From contig NW_022098001.1 in NCBI RefSeq assembly GCF_002288925.2, positions 13,858,108 through 13,922,107 on the forward strand: DNA of 64,000 nt, given 5' to 3'. The notes below the pieces were generated by a model. It saw nothing but the letters and a program-made list of their open reading frames with translations, was not told the origin of the DNA and made no database searches. Source of the DNA: Delphinapterus leucas (taxonomy: Eukaryota; Chordata; Mammalia; Artiodactyla; Monodontidae). Of this stretch, positions 1 to 12,104 are shown piece by piece. The position numbers were made by a program, and so were the translations under genes. Position 1 is the first letter of the stretch. Each line of letters starts with the position of its first letter.

Positions 1-2050
1 TTAAGTTGGAAGCAAGGGCAAAAATTAGGGAAGCTGCCAGTTATTAATCAAGTCCTGGCCATCTGGGGCCAACTGTTATGGGGGTTATTGTTTGGGTTCC
101 TAGATTGTTACTAAAAATAGCAGTCTGACTTCCTCCAAGTCTAATGGATAACACACTGGCTTCCTGGGCTGGTTATTACAAAAAATGGGTTGGTTTCCTG
201 GGCAGGTTGAGGCAGGTTGTGGGTCAAAGTTCTGTTTTTATATATTGTGTGGCCATTATCCATCTGTATAATCAGTCCTTCAGATATAAATTTTTGCTAA
301 GATGGGGGTGAAGATATTATCATTTCAAATTTATATTTATTTTATATCTGGCCATTATAAAATGGACTACTTCTTATAAATTCCACCATGAATTCTAATT
401 AATTATAATGGTTTTATATAACCTTTAATAATGAGACTACAGTATTTACTTACGTGTCATAAGAAAATTACTCATTGGTTATAGGAAAGTTAGGGTAGCA
501 CTGTTTAACCTACTTATGCTCTGACTTAAATTGTACAGTTATATTAATTCAATCAGTATGAAAACTATTCAGATCTTCTTGAAGATGGGAAAAAATGATC
601 TTTTTTCTCTTACCAATCACAGTATAGGTAAAAACGTGCAATGACTTCAGCAGAAACATTTTAAAAACACAATACCATTCAACTTCTACCTTACAATAGA
701 GAACTAATTCAAGGGCAGATTTAGCCTTCTCTAATTAGAAACATATAAACAATAGAACTTTTACTATTTTTGCAGGTAATCTGTAAGAGTTACTATTTTG
801 ATATGTAATTTCAAAGGAGCACCTAGTGGTATCACAAATTGGTGTCTGACTCTAAACTCTTCTGGGTAAAGAGTGAGTGCCATGGACCAGACCCAGTGGA
901 AAATCCCTGATCAGGCCCAGGATATACGGTGCCATAAGTCATTCTTGGCCACAGAGAACAGACCGTAAGACTCAGCTCAAGACCTGAGTCAGGGGCTGGG
1001 AGAACTGAGTGGCTATTAAGGCAGGCAGGCAGGAGATCCAGGCATGGAGTTCAAAGGCCATGCCAAGGTCAGGATACCTCAAGCAATAGTTTGCACAGAG
1101 CAGCCACTCATACAGGTGGAGCCCCTCAAAGAACTAAAGCAGCAGTAAAGGCTGGAGCTCAGTCAGGCCAGCAGGTGCCAATCAGAATGTCTTTTCATGG
1201 CTGCAGGACAGGTTTGAGTCACACCCTAACCCCAGAAAGCAAGTCTTAAAGAGGAAGACAAGGTACCAGGGTCTGCAGTCACAGGCCTCAGCATATGACC
1301 AAGAAAACCTGGACAAAATCAGAGAGTAGGAATTATATCTGGCAGGGTTCAGTTGAAGGAAACAAAACCAATCTAGCTAGTTTCAGGAAAAAGGGATTCA
1401 ACACAGGCAAGTTTTGCCTGGAATCTAACTGGAAGCCAGGAGGAGCAGGCTTGAGGCTGAGCCGCCAGGAATGACCCCAGGTAAAACACTGCCAAATCAG
1501 TCTGCCAGGGGAGCAGGTTCCTCTGCCAAAAACAAAGAAGATGGGGAGTCAAGATGCTTCTACCACCTCCACAACAGCCTCTTGACCCCATATAGCTAGG
1601 AAGTAAGCACGGGGAGGCTGCTGTAGTCAGTACAATCAGTACAAAACTACCGCAACTGTCACAGCAAGTCACCTCTTGATGTTCACACCAAGAGGCCCAG
1701 TGATAGGATCACTGCTACAGAAAAAGCAGACACCTCCTCTACCTTGCTTTCCAATAGATAATAGCCGAGCAGTGTTCCAAATATCATACAGTATGTCTAA
1801 CTGGTGGAAATGGATTCTCATTTAGAACCCCAGCAAGCTTCCCAGCGTCTGCCATACAGAAAGGTGGGCCAAAATATGGAAATAAGTAAAATCTCTAGGC
1901 CAAGACCCAGTTCCATGGACTGGAGAAAGAAATTGCTATTCCTCAGAGTTATCAAGCATCTGGTGGTCATTCCTAGAGTACCCCAGTAACGTTTCATAAT
2001 AGGGCAACTCAAGAAGCAATATGGAGTCCAGCAGTAGTCTTAATTAGAAA
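1..2050. other. Unassigned intergenic or intronic sequence
   Basis: No coding region is convincing here. Short frames near 1373-1672 and 1804-2012 lack recognisable domains. Bases 130-225 contain two loosely similar units built on 'ggtttcctgggc', perhaps an old LTR. Bases about 1320-1680 read like an ancient interspersed repeat ('aaggaaacaaaaccaatctagc'), but I cannot name the family. Confidence 0.5.
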
Positions 2051-2052
2051 GA

Positions 2053-2275
2053 TAGCCACTGTTTCCTGAGTGTCTATGGGTCAGAAACTTTAGGTACACT
2101 TTATATACTGCAACTTAATCCTACAAGGTGAATATTATCTCCATTTCACAGAGAAGGAAAATGAGTTTTGAGTAACTTTCACAAACATATAGCTACTAAG
2201 TAATAAAGTAAAAACTGGAGGCTGGACTCTAAACCCAAAGCACCTCCTACTGTACCGCACTGTCTCTCAGTGTTA
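2053..2275 (-). repeat. MIR: MIR SINE (minus strand)
   Basis: An old mammalian-wide tRNA-derived SINE, seen in reverse orientation. 'ctccatttcacagagaaggaaaatgag' is the complement of the MIR core that reads cctcatctgtaaaatgg. It is followed by the complement of the 'cttggg..agttac' segment and a degenerate B-box side. The copy is diverged and no TSD is visible, as expected for its age. Confidence 0.75.
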
Positions 2276-2651
2276 ACTGAGCCATGGGTTCCCAAGTCTT
2301 GAAGGAGAATTTAATTCTAAGTCCTGCCAAGTGTTGGCATCACAGCTGCTAATAAATCCTGTCCTGGATCAAGACTGAGTCTGGAAATGGAGCTGCCACA
2401 GGCTTTAGGTGAAGAGTCATTCCAGTGAGACAGGAAAGATAGGTCAAAAGCTGGTGTTATAAGTCTCAACGAGTGACCAAAAGAATAATAAATGTGTTTT
2501 AAGTAAAAACTTGAAATTATTTAAAATATGCATATACAATGAAGGGTTCTAGAGAACAGACTTTGACCCATGAAAAGGGCCTCACATTTACTGTAGTTTA
2601 TTCCTACAGAACATTGGTTCCATGTTCTGTCATCTGCCTTAACCCTTGTCT

Positions 2652-2868
2652 TTTTTTTTTTTTTTTTTTTAATTTTTTTTGGCTGCGTCAGGTCTTAGTT
2701 GTGCCACCTGGGATCTTTCATTGCAGCCCACAGGCTCTTTGCTTCATTGAGGTGTGCAGGCTTAGCTGTCCCGCAGCATGTGGGATCTTAGTCCCCTGTC
2801 CAGGGATTGAACCGGCATCCCCTGCATTGCAAGACAGATTCTTAACCACTGGAACACCAGGGAAGTCC
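2652..2868 (-). repeat. CHR-type tRNA-derived SINE (minus strand)
   Basis: The reverse complement starts with 'ggacttccctggtgttcc' and contains the A/B-box promoter region (gaatctgtcttgcaatgcag, then ggttcaatccctgg). It ends in a long A tail, seen here as T at 2652. The copy is flanked by a near-perfect duplication, taaccc(t)tgtctt at 2639-2651 and 2870-2881, which marks an L1-driven insertion. A 176-codon frame (2539-3069) runs through it and is not a gene. Confidence 0.9.
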
Positions 2869-3442
2869 TTTAACCCTGTCTTTAAACAAGAGGACAGTGC
2901 TCCTCAAAGCTATGTCATGTTCCACAGCACTGTTTATGGCAATTACTCGGAGGGCTCTTTTTCTCACCCTGAATCCTATTTGGCCCCCCTTGCTCTTAAG
3001 ACAACAACACCATTTATCCTCTGGTTTTCCTCTTACCAGTCACTTGAGACAATTATTCCTCCTGACTGAGTTCCAGCCACCTACATTCAAGGCTCCCCTC
3101 AAACAAGGAACATTCAGCAGTGGTCCAAGGAGAAACAAGAATAGTCAAAACCAAAAAATTAGGTTCCTCCCTAATGTAAAACTATGTAAAACAACAGCTG
3201 GAACATTATAGAAAATCCTGATAATCAGATAACAAAGATCATGTTAATGGAACCAGGAAATTTTTTGAAAAGCAATGAAGAAAGTGGTAAAAGACAAATA
3301 CTATCCATAAAGATTTCACTGCTCACAAACTCAAAGAGGCTATGACCAAAATAAATAAAAGCATGAATTATACGGATATGAGATGAAAAAATCCTGCTGA
3401 GTCCTACGGTTGGTGAGTTTGAGGCTGATTAGAAATGTGTTC

Positions 3443-5086
3443 ACCAAATACTGAAATGTAAAAATTCAAGACCACCTTTTTTTTTTTTAAACATCTTTAT
3501 TGGTGTATAATTGCTTTACAATGGTGTGTTAGTTTCTGCTTTATAACAAAGTGAATCAGTTATACATATACATATGTTCCCGTATCTCTTCCCTCTTGCA
3601 TCTCCCTCCCTCCCACCCTCCCTATCCCACCCCTCTAGGTGGTCACAAAGCACCGAGCTGATCTCCCTGTGCTATGCGGCTGCTTCCCACTAGCTAGCTA
3701 TTTTACGTTTGGTAGTGTATATATGTCCATACCTCTCTCTCACTTTGTCCCAGCTTACCCTTCCCCCTCCCCATATCCTCAAGTCCATTCTCTAGTAGGT
3801 CTGTGTCTTTATTCCCATCTTGTCCCTAGGTACTTCATGACCATTTTTTTTTTTTTAGATTCCATATATATGTGTTAGCATATGGTATTTGTTTTTCTCT
3901 TTCTGACTTACTTCACTCTGTATGACAGACTCTAGGTCCATCCACCTCACTACAAATAACTCAATTTCATTTCTTTTTATGGCTGAGTAATATTCCATTG
4001 TATATATGTGCCACATCTTCTTTATCCATTCATCTGTTGATGGGCACTTAGGTTGCTTCCATGTCCTGGCTGTTGTAAATAGAGCTGCAATGAACATTGT
4101 GGTATATGACTCTTTTTGAATTATGGTTTTCTCAGGGTATATGCCCAGTAGTGGGATTGCTGGGTGTTCTATTTTGAGTTTTTTAAGGAATCTTCATACT
4201 GTTCTCCATAGTGCCTGTATCAGTTTACATTCCCACCAACAGTGCACACCCTCTCTAGCATTTATTGTTTCTAGATTTTTTGATAATGGCCATTCTGACC
4301 GGTGTGAGGTGATACCACACTGTAGTTTTGATTTGCATTTTTCTAATGATTAGTGATGATGAGCAACCTTTCATGTGTTTGTTGGCAATCTGAATATCTT
4401 CTTTGGAGAAATGTCTGTTTATGTCTTCTGCCCATTTTTGGATTGGGGTGTTTGCTTTTTTGATATTGAATTGCATGAGCTGCTTATAAATTTTGGAGAT
4501 TAATCCTTTGTCAGTTGCTTCATTTGCAAATATTTTCTCCCATTCTGAGGGTTGTCTTTTCGTCTTCCTTATGGTTTCCTTTGCTGTGAAAAAGCTTTTC
4601 AGTTTCATTAGGTCCCATTTGTTTATTTTTGTTTTTATTTCCCTTTCTCTAGGAGGTGGGTCAAAAAGGATCTTGCTGTGATTTATGTCATACAGTGTCC
4701 TATGTTTTCTTCTAAGAGTTTGATAGTGTCTGGCCTTACATTTAGGTCTTTAATCCATTTTGAGTTTATTTTTGTGTATGGTGTTAGGGAGTGTTCTAAT
4801 TTCGTTCTTTTACATGTATCTGTCCAGTTTTCCCAGCACCACTTATTGAAGAGGCTGTCTTTTCTCCACTGCATGTTCATGCCTCCTTTATCAAAGATAA
4901 GGTGACCATATGTGTGTGGGTTTATCTCTGGGCTTTCTATCCTGTTCCATTGATCTGTATTTCTGTTTTTGTGCCAGTACCATACTGTCTTGATTACTGT
5001 AGCTTTGTAGTATAAAGACCACCTTTTAAAATTTGAGAAACTTAATTTAGGAAAGAGGAGGAAATACTATTTCACAAAGTAAAGAT
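3443..5086 (+). repeat. Inverted-duplication arm A, split by the L1
   Basis: Bases 3443-3480 joined to 5028-5086 (about 96 bp once the L1 and its second TSD are ignored) match the reverse complement of about 6953-7049. By eye there are only about three substitutions plus small end differences. The L1 interrupts this arm only. The family is unknown. Confidence 0.8.
3481..5014 (-). mobile_element. L1: 5'-truncated LINE-1 (ORF2 C-terminal half and 3' UTR)
   Basis: This is a LINE-1 retrotransposon inserted in reverse. The poly-A appears as T/A at 3481-3490. The 3' UTR covers about 3491-3850, and the ORF2 C-terminal part about 3855-5014. ORF2-type peptides are visible on the minus strand, for example WIKKMWHIYTMEYYSAIKRN near 4000 and [18 protein letters not shown] near 4440. 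The frames are interrupted (80, 117 and 65 codons separately), so the copy is dead. It is truncated inside ORF2, with no RT domain, ORF1 or promoter. A 13-bp duplication 'aagaccacctttt' flanks it at 3468-3480 and 5015-5027. The 3' UTR is nearly identical to the fragment at 12.86-13.13 kb, so the subfamily is relatively young. Confidence 0.93.
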
Positions 5087-5750
5087 TAGACTGTGGAACT
5101 CATTACACCAAGAAAGTGGTAGAAATGGGAAATATAAATTAAGCCCCAAAGGATTTGGAAAATTTCATGAATGACCAAGCCAGAAATAGCTACTAAGGAA
5201 ACACAGGTTATAACTAAGTTTAGAGATTGCTATCAAGCCTTCCTTCTGTGGGTAGGGGTTCTGAACAGGGTGGAGTTTGGGGTCTGCATAAAGGATTTCC
5301 AAGCAGGCTGATGGCCTGAAGACTAGCTACATTCAGAGAGATTAAGTAAATAAATGTATTAAAGATAATGGGCATATATTTCTTACTACTGGAGAAGGTA
5401 GATACAAATTTGGAAAGAGGAAAGCTAGAATGAACCCTGTGGTGTTTGATTGGAACTGAAAATAGCAGGATAAATTATTTTTATATAGAGAGATACAGAA
5501 ATAAATACAAATGTAAATGCATACATATATGTTTAAACACACATATGTTTCCTAGTTCTGTCTTCTGAGAGGGCCTGGGTGCAGTTACATCTCAGTAACA
5601 ATGAGCACACCTACTGTTCAGGTATGTATTTCTAAATATCACTCTCCACTAGAAAAAATCAGGGCTCCTTGGACAAATGGTTGAGCCTAAGAGCAGGGCA
5701 GTGAAAGAACAAAATGAACCTGGAATATCTGTCTTGTGGGGCAAGTAAGG
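5087..5750. other. Unassigned sequence
   Basis: No confident gene or repeat is visible. The minus-strand frame at 5342-5542 is low-complexity and has no domain. This may be older L1M sequence continuous with the block downstream, but I cannot show it. Confidence 0.4.
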
Positions 5751-5754
5751 AAGT

Positions 5755-6955
5755 GCTCAAAGAATGATCAGGGCATGTCAAAAGATGCAGAAGACAGTTT
5801 GAAAGGCCTCCCTCTTGTCAAGTCTGGACAATTTGAGAATCAAAATAAATAATGATAGTAATAGATTATGATCCATTGAATAAACTGGAATCCAGAAGTC
5901 CACACTTATAAACAAATTTTAAAAATTAATAGGGAGAAAAGAAAGACCTTCCTTACAGTAGAATGTCAACTAATAAAAATAGAAAGAATGATGGAACTTC
6001 AAAATCACCATTTGGCAACCACAATAGTAATAATTAAAGCAAGAAATATTCTAAAACTAGTGGGTGAAAGTGGGATGAAGAATGTGTTTTACAGTCTTAA
6101 AGTACCTGTCCTCAAAATGTTTATGAATTGCAAAGGGGTAGGGGGAAGGAAATTTACAGTGGAGAAACCTGGCAGACACCATCTTCACCAAATGATCAAG
6201 GTTATGCCACCAGTAATAGGGCAAGTCAACGCCATATGCAACGCTTTGGTACAATATAAAGAACACAGACTCACTTCTGTGATATTCCAACCAAAAATAC
6301 ATAATGCTGGGGGACTTCCCTGGTGGTCCACTGGTTAAGAATCTGCCTTCCAACGCAGGGGACGCGGATTCAATCCCTGGTCGGGGAACTAGGATCCCAC
6401 ATGCTGTGCCGCTGGGCAACTGGGCCCGCGCACCACAACTACTGAGCCCGCATGCTCTGGAGCCTGTGCGCCACAACTAGAGAGCCCATGCGCCACAACT
6501 GGAAAGAAGCCCATGTGCCGCAGCAAAAGATCCCACGTGCCGCAACAAAGATCTCACGTGCCGCAACTAAGACCCAATGCAGCCAAATAAATAAATCAAT
6601 AAATAAATATTTGTTAAAAATACATAACCTGGGTCTAGTCATAAGAAAACATTGGACAGACCAAAGTGAGTCTGAGTGATATTTTACAAAATGACTAGCT
6701 TATAATCTTGAAAAATATAAAAATCATGAAAGTCATGGAAAGACTGAGGAGTTTTCAGATTGAAGGAGACTAGAGAGACCTGACAACTAAAAGCAATCAC
6801 AGCTCAGACCTAGATCCTTGTGCTATAGAGAACATTATTGGGACAACTAGCAAAACTTGAATGGGTCTCCAGATGAAGGATGAAGGACATATGGGAATTC
6901 TTTGTACTACTTTTGCAACTTTTCTGTAAGTTTAAAATAGTCTCAAAATACTATC
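5755..6955 (+). mobile_element. L1M: Old L1 (L1M/L1ME-type) 3' UTR, split by a SINE
   Basis: The text runs 'ggaatccagaagtccacac', 'ttacagtggagaaacctggcagac', then after the SINE 'gatgaaggacatatgggaattctttgtac...ttttgcaacttttctgtaag', and ends in 'tctcaaaata'. This is the 3' UTR of an old mammalian L1. The same segments recur in order at 23.93-24.53 kb, and the terminal part recurs at 35.7-35.84 kb. There is no open ORF2. The SINE at 6305-6615 separates the halves. Confidence 0.75.
6305..6615 (+). repeat. CHR-type SINE, long form
   Basis: Begins 'gggacttccctggtggtcc', carries the tRNA-like promoter (A box gttaagaatctgcc, B box ggattcaatccctgg), then degenerate 'ccacaact' repeats and an (aaat)n tail. 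A perfect 12-bp TSD 'aaaaatacataa' lies at 6293-6304 and 6616-6627. Confidence 0.93.
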
Positions 6956-7049
6956 TTACTTTGTGAAGTAGTATTTCCTCCTATTTCCTAAATTAAGTTT
7001 CTCAAATTTTAAAAGGTGGTCTTGAATTTTTACATTTCAGCATTTGGTC
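6953..7049 (-). repeat. Inverted-duplication arm B (empty site of the 3.5-kb L1)
   Basis: The reverse complement reads through the exact junction that holds the L1 at 3481-5014 ('caagaccaccttttaaaatttg') with one copy of the target and no L1. It abuts the end of the old L1 3' UTR. Confidence 0.8.
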
Positions 7050-8370
7050 AGAAGATAAATGACAAACTGAGGGTGGGGGAAAAAGAGGAGACTGACATTA
7101 GGAAGAAACACAAATGCTCCAAGTACATTACCTGGGATCACCTCTTTGCATCGGAATACTGTGTAAGATGAGCTATGATTCTAAGTCAGTATGGCTGTTG
7201 TCCCCGATTTAAAATGGACTATCAATGAAACGCAGGGCTCTAAAATTGCAAGTATCACTCTACCTAGAACCACCTTCAAAAGCTATGGAATTCAGTCAAT
7301 TCTCTATCATATTATTAAGAGTTATTGCATACAACATCTCCATAATTTAGGACTCAGGACATGAATTTTATGGGATAATAACGAGAGTAATTTTAAAAAG
7401 GGAGAGGGCAAGGAAGTGAGTTTTACGTAGTTAAAAGTTTGTGAAAGGGTAGGTATACAGGAGCCAGTTTACGTGCCTCTCCAGATTTGCTCACCCCCAC
7501 ACCCTCCTCCCAGGCCAACAATCATGGCCTCATCTCCTAACACAGCACCAAAGGCTGTCCTCAGCCCTTGAGTCCTCACGCCGGGAGTGAGGACAAAGCT
7601 TTAACAAAGCCACCACTGTGCTCTCTGCAGAGGCCTCACAGGGGCTCCAGTGCCCCGATCTAACCAAGGGTCCAAGGCCATGCTGTGAAGCACGGGATCT
7701 GCCTAACCTAGCAGCTACCCAAAGAAGACAGGTAACAATCCCTAAGTGCAGTAATATTAACACTTCATGGGTAAACCCTGAATAATGGAAAATGACTCCA
7801 GAGGATTCAAGAGTGTGTTGATTGCAAACAGCCTGTCTGGAAGACACAGCCCTCACCTGGTCATGAGGTGCTCTCTCTTATGAAGCCGTCGAGGTAACGC
7901 ACCATCCAGCATTTGCTTTCCCTTTCTCTGTCTCAATTCCCTTTTTGCCTCAATCTTGCTGCCCTAGGATTGCACCTCCTGATAAATCCTTAGGATATGA
8001 ACTTCGGCTCGGGCTCCATTTTCTAGGAAACTTGTGTTAAGATAGTATTTCTTTTTTAAGTTAAACAGGTTTCTTCACAGGACTTTTATAAGCCTTTGAC
8101 ATGCTGATGTGCATCGTGAGTCTGCAAGAATGGCATACTGTGTGTTGCAACCAAATTATATTGTAACACAGAACCCGTTTGGGGGAGAACATCTTGCAGT
8201 AATAGTGCTCCATGGAGTAAAAATTTGAGGAAAGCCAGGGTTGTAGACTTCCACTATAGAATAACTTATTATTACATGAATTCAAATGGGCTACAAATTT
8301 AATCTTGTTTTCCAAAACATAATAATTAATACAAAAGATGTTTAATAATACCATTATTCTTGAACCTAGG
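7050..8370. other. Mostly unassigned, possible LTR remnant near 7.84-8.05 kb
   Basis: No gene is supported. Bases 7840-8045 ('tttgctttccctttctctgtctc ... cctcctgataaatcc') resemble the 3' part of an old ERVL/MaLR-like LTR with a polyadenylation-like region, but the match is weak. The 108-codon minus frame at 7530-7856 has no recognised domain. Confidence 0.35.
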
Positions 8371-8374
8371 TTGT

Positions 8375-8500
8375 AAAATCAATGATATATCAATATATAT
8401 ATATCAATATATATAAATCAATATAAATCAATATATATATTTATGATTTATATATATTATATATAAATCAATATATATCATTATATCAATGATATAAAAT
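8375..8500. repeat. AT-rich imperfect microsatellite with inverted repeats
   Basis: Runs of (at)n and 'atatatcaatatatataaatcaat' units. Several stretches are self-complementary, such as 'atttatgatttatatatattatatataaat', so the DNA could extrude hairpins. No gene lies here. Confidence 0.85.
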
Positions 8501-8605
8501 GACCCTTCTCTAGAGGGTCAGAGGATATGAAAATTTTAATTACATAATTATAAACTAAAATGTTTATTAAAATTATAAACATTATTTTTACATTATAAAA
8601 TTATA

Positions 8606-8812
8606 ACATATAAACTCCTACCATGTGCCAGACAAAAGTCAAAGCCTTCACATACCACTCTGAAGTGGGCATTATTATTATCCCCATTACACAAATGAGG
8701 GAACTGAAGCATAGAGAAGTTTGTAACTTGCTCCAAATGCCACAGCCAGGGAGCAGTGAGTCCAGAATTTGAACCCAGAGGCTGCATTCTAACCACTGCA
8801 TCATCTCTACGT
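8606..8812 (-). repeat. MIR: MIR SINE (minus strand)
   Basis: Contains 'ttatccccattacacaaatgagggaactgaagc' followed by 'tttgaacccagaggctgcattctaaccac', the complement of the MIR core and its tRNA-like head. This is a fairly complete old copy. Confidence 0.82.
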
Positions 8813-8814
8813 TA

Positions 8815-10685
8815 TGATTAGTTCATACACTGCACTCAGCCCTAACAAGGACACAAGACATAAGTTTTTTGTTTCCACCCAGCTCAATATGGTACAAATA
8901 AATCAGGCTTTTGAAATAATCCCAAAGCTTTGGAAGGAGAGTCTTCTTTTGATGCTCCAAATTGTTACTACCCATATCTTTGTCTAGCTGTGCCTTTTTA
9001 GCAAACTGGCACCAGAGGGGCAACCCTATTTGGTAGGATTTGCTCTGGTAGCTGGGCCTCTCTAGGTCATCCCCTGCCATGTGGCTTGCTGTAGGCTGAG
9101 CCTGTCTCCTACTCAGCTGGGATCTGCTGGTAAACCCCATAAAGTACACGTTCATGTATTTACCAGATGAGCAGGTAAGGGAATGGAGGGAGAAAAAGGG
9201 ACAGTGAGGAAAAGGACCAGAAATGGAGGGGGTACATTAAATCCAGCAGAAAGTGGAACAAAAATCCTAGGCAGATAAGACTAAAAAGATCAGGATGAGA
9301 TCAGGAAACTCTCCAAAGGGTTCAGTGTGTGATTTAAGGTAATCAGAGAACAAGCAGGTTTTCTTAGCAGGTAGGACAGAAGAGAAGGAAGTGAGAGTCA
9401 CTCCCTCAGGAAATCTGATGCTCATGCCCTGCCCTTTAATAGCAAAAAATGTTTTTCCCCCTATAGGAATCCTAAGTACACAGCAAGAGAATAACCAGGG
9501 CACAGTGCAAAGAGTCTCAGCCCACCTATTTCTTTCTCTCATTTTTTAGCACTAGCGTGATTTTTTTGGTAACGTAAAAATGTTGCGCTGAAGAGGGGTA
9601 GGAACTGGAGAAATGACCAAATAGAAAAATCTCCAAAGGACTTGTGGAGAAGGGATCCAAGCCCATCAGGCTCATCACCATTCTGTAATGATAAATCTTG
9701 CAGATTTATCATTGATTTACATATATATATGTAAATCTAGCTTACATACATATATATACTATTTCAGAATATGAAAATACTACACTAGCTATAATATAAA
9801 GGATAGATGAAAGTAATTTATAATAAAGTAACTTTTGTGTTACTTTATATTTCAATATGTAAATGCTTGTGCAGGACAACATAGCGGAAAACGTAACAGA
9901 ATAGTCTGATGTACGCATTTGCTCTTTATGAATGTTCGCTTTTGAGAAAAGGTCAGAAGTCATTAGGTATGGGAAAAACAGGAAAATGAAAGAAGGTACT
10001 GGTGCATACTAAAATTTATTATAATACACACTTACCCCTAACAACTTCATATCTGGAGGCAATAATAAGGAAAATGGGGGACATTACCTTGAAGATCAAG
10101 ACATTAGAAAGGTGAGTGAGAAACATGGGGGAGGGGGACAAAGGTGTGCTGCAGGGACATCTTTCATTCTTGGGCTCTGCTCACTACAGGCTAATGGTGC
10201 TTCACAGGAATGCCTCCACAGATTTCAAAAATGCCCCCAATGAGAGCAACTGACCCAAAAGTCTTCACCCAGAAAAAGGCTATTCTCTTGAATTTCAGTG
10301 TACATCCACTTTGACCACCATGGAAGTTGGGTTCACTGGCAAGATTCTTTCTTTTTTGGAGGGGGCAGGCGGTAAGGTGCTATTTCAACTAAGTCTGTAC
10401 AACAAATACAAACTGAAAAGCTGAGGCTTATACATTAGGTACTGCATGATCATTAATATAACCAAAACACTCAGGTAAATGGTATCATTCTTTTACTAAA
10501 TCATAAAAGATAGAGTTTCTGCCCCCCAGAATTCAAGTCTTGCACATTCTGCTTCAAATAAGTGGGTAACTTCAAGTCTTCCATATCACTGGACACCTTG
10601 CAACTTGGACCTTTTATGCTAAGATTCTGAGAAATTCAAAATCTTAAGAGTCAGAATGCTCACGTGGGAGAAATCTTAGAACAGG
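8815..10685. other. Unassigned sequence with AT palindromes
   Basis: Nothing coding is recognised. The minus frames at 8823-9155 and 9267-9542 have no domains. Bases 9690-9737 hold two adjacent perfect inverted repeats. The first is gataaatc-ttgca-gatttatc at about 9690-9710. The second is a 24-bp palindrome at 9714-9737 centred on (at)n. Confidence 0.5.
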
Positions 10686-10689
10686 AGAA

Positions 10690-10940
10690 GAAACAAGTGT
10701 CTTGAGCAACTATCACGCACCAGCCTCTAAGTAGGCTGCTTTACATATAACTAAATAGGTTACTTTGCTCATTTAATCCTACTACAACCCTATAAAGTGG
10801 GCAATATATCACTGTTATCTTACAAATGAACCTGAGGCTTAGTAAAGTTAAGTAATTTGTCCAAGTCAAACAGCTAATTCATGGCAGAGCCAGGTTCCAG
10901 GTTCCCATCTAGGTCAGACTCCAAAGCCAAGGCTAATACC
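10690..10940 (-). repeat. MIR: MIR SINE (minus strand)
   Basis: 'ttatcttacaaatgaacctgaggcttagtaaagttaagtaatttgtccaagtc' is the complement of the MIR core. The diverged tRNA-like head follows near 10890-10935. Confidence 0.78.
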
Positions 10941-10959
10941 AGCCATCACATTGCCACCA

Positions 10960-11735
10960 AGAAATTGAAGGGAAGCCACTATGGAAAACAGTATGGAGAT
11001 TCCTCAAAAAATTAAAAATAGAAATACCATATGATCCAGCAGTTCCACTTTTGGGAAATGAAAATGGGATCTCAAAGAGATATCTGCACCCCATGCTCAT
11101 CACAGCATTATTCACAATAGCCAAGGAATGGAAACAACCTCAGTGTTCGTCATTGGATGAATGCATAAAGAAAATGTGGTGTATATATACAACAGTATAT
11201 TCTATTAGGCCTTGAGAAAGAAGAAAATCTTTCCTGCCATTTGCAACAACATGAATGGACCTTGAGGGCACTATGCTAAGTGAAAATAAGCCAGACAGAG
11301 AAAAACAAATACTGTATGATTCACTTATTATGTGGAAATTAAAAAAGCCGAACTCATAAAAACGGAGAGTAGAGTGGTGGTTACCAGGGGGCGGGGACAT
11401 GGGGGAAAAGTAGAAACGGTGGTCAAAGGGTACAAACTTTCAGCTATAAAATGAGTAAGTGGCAGGGACCTAAAGTACAGCATTGCGATTACAGTTAATA
11501 ATCTGTATTATGTACTTGAAAGTTGCCAAAGAGTAGATCTTAAATATTCTCACCACAAAGAAGAAATGGTGATTATATGACGTGGTGCAGCTGTTAGCTA
11601 ACACTACTGGTGGTAATCGTTTGCAATACATAAGTGTATCAAATCAACACACTGTACACCTTAAACTTACACAATGTTATATGTCAATTATACCTCAATG
11701 AAGCTGGAAAAAAATTTAATTGAAGAAAAGAAATC
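10960..11735 (+). mobile_element. L1M: Old L1 fragment (ORF2 C-terminus and 3' UTR)
   Basis: Plus-strand L1 text: 'actatggaaaacagtatggag', 'tcacagcattattcacaatagcc', 'gtggtgtatatatacaac', then a 3' UTR ending 'tatgtcaattatacctcaatgaagctgg'. It is 5'-truncated and its frames are broken. The end resembles the transduced segment at 13.14-13.44 kb, pointing to an L1MA/L1MB-like age. Confidence 0.85.
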
Positions 11736-11924
11736 AAAGGGAAGAGAAGCTGACTTTTTTTTAATAGTGTGCATCCCTTGGTTCCTGGCCCCTTCCATCT
11801 TCAGAGCCAGCAGCGCCCAGTTCAGTCTTTCTCACATGGCATCGCTGATCCTGACTCCTCTACCTCCCTCTTCAAGGTTGACGTTTTTATATCCCATCTA
11901 TATGCCATCTCTGGACTTGCATTT

Positions 11925-12100
11925 TCACAATCACCATCCTTTCAGCCCAGAGAGAGGTAGACATTGTCATTGCCAAGACAAGCAAACAAGCCCAGAAAGA
12001 TGAAGACTTGATCGGGGTCACATAAAGAGGGTGTATCAAACGTGAGGTTGAAACCCAAATCATGTGCTTTCTACCACACCATGCTGCTGTCTTCCAAGAA
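11925..12100 (-). repeat. MIR: MIR fragment (minus strand)
   Basis: A diverged copy. 'gacattgtcattgcc', 'agatgaagacttgatcggggtcacataaag' and 'gttgaaacccaaatcatgtgc' follow the reverse MIR order. Confidence 0.5.
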
Positions 12101-12104
12101 AGGA

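Noticed and set aside
2539..3069. 176-codon plus-strand frame
   Set aside because: It runs through a minus-strand SINE and its poly-T; the phenylalanine run is the tail. No domain or splice support.
6057..6476. 139-codon minus-strand frame
   Set aside because: Antisense SINE plus antisense old L1 3' UTR.
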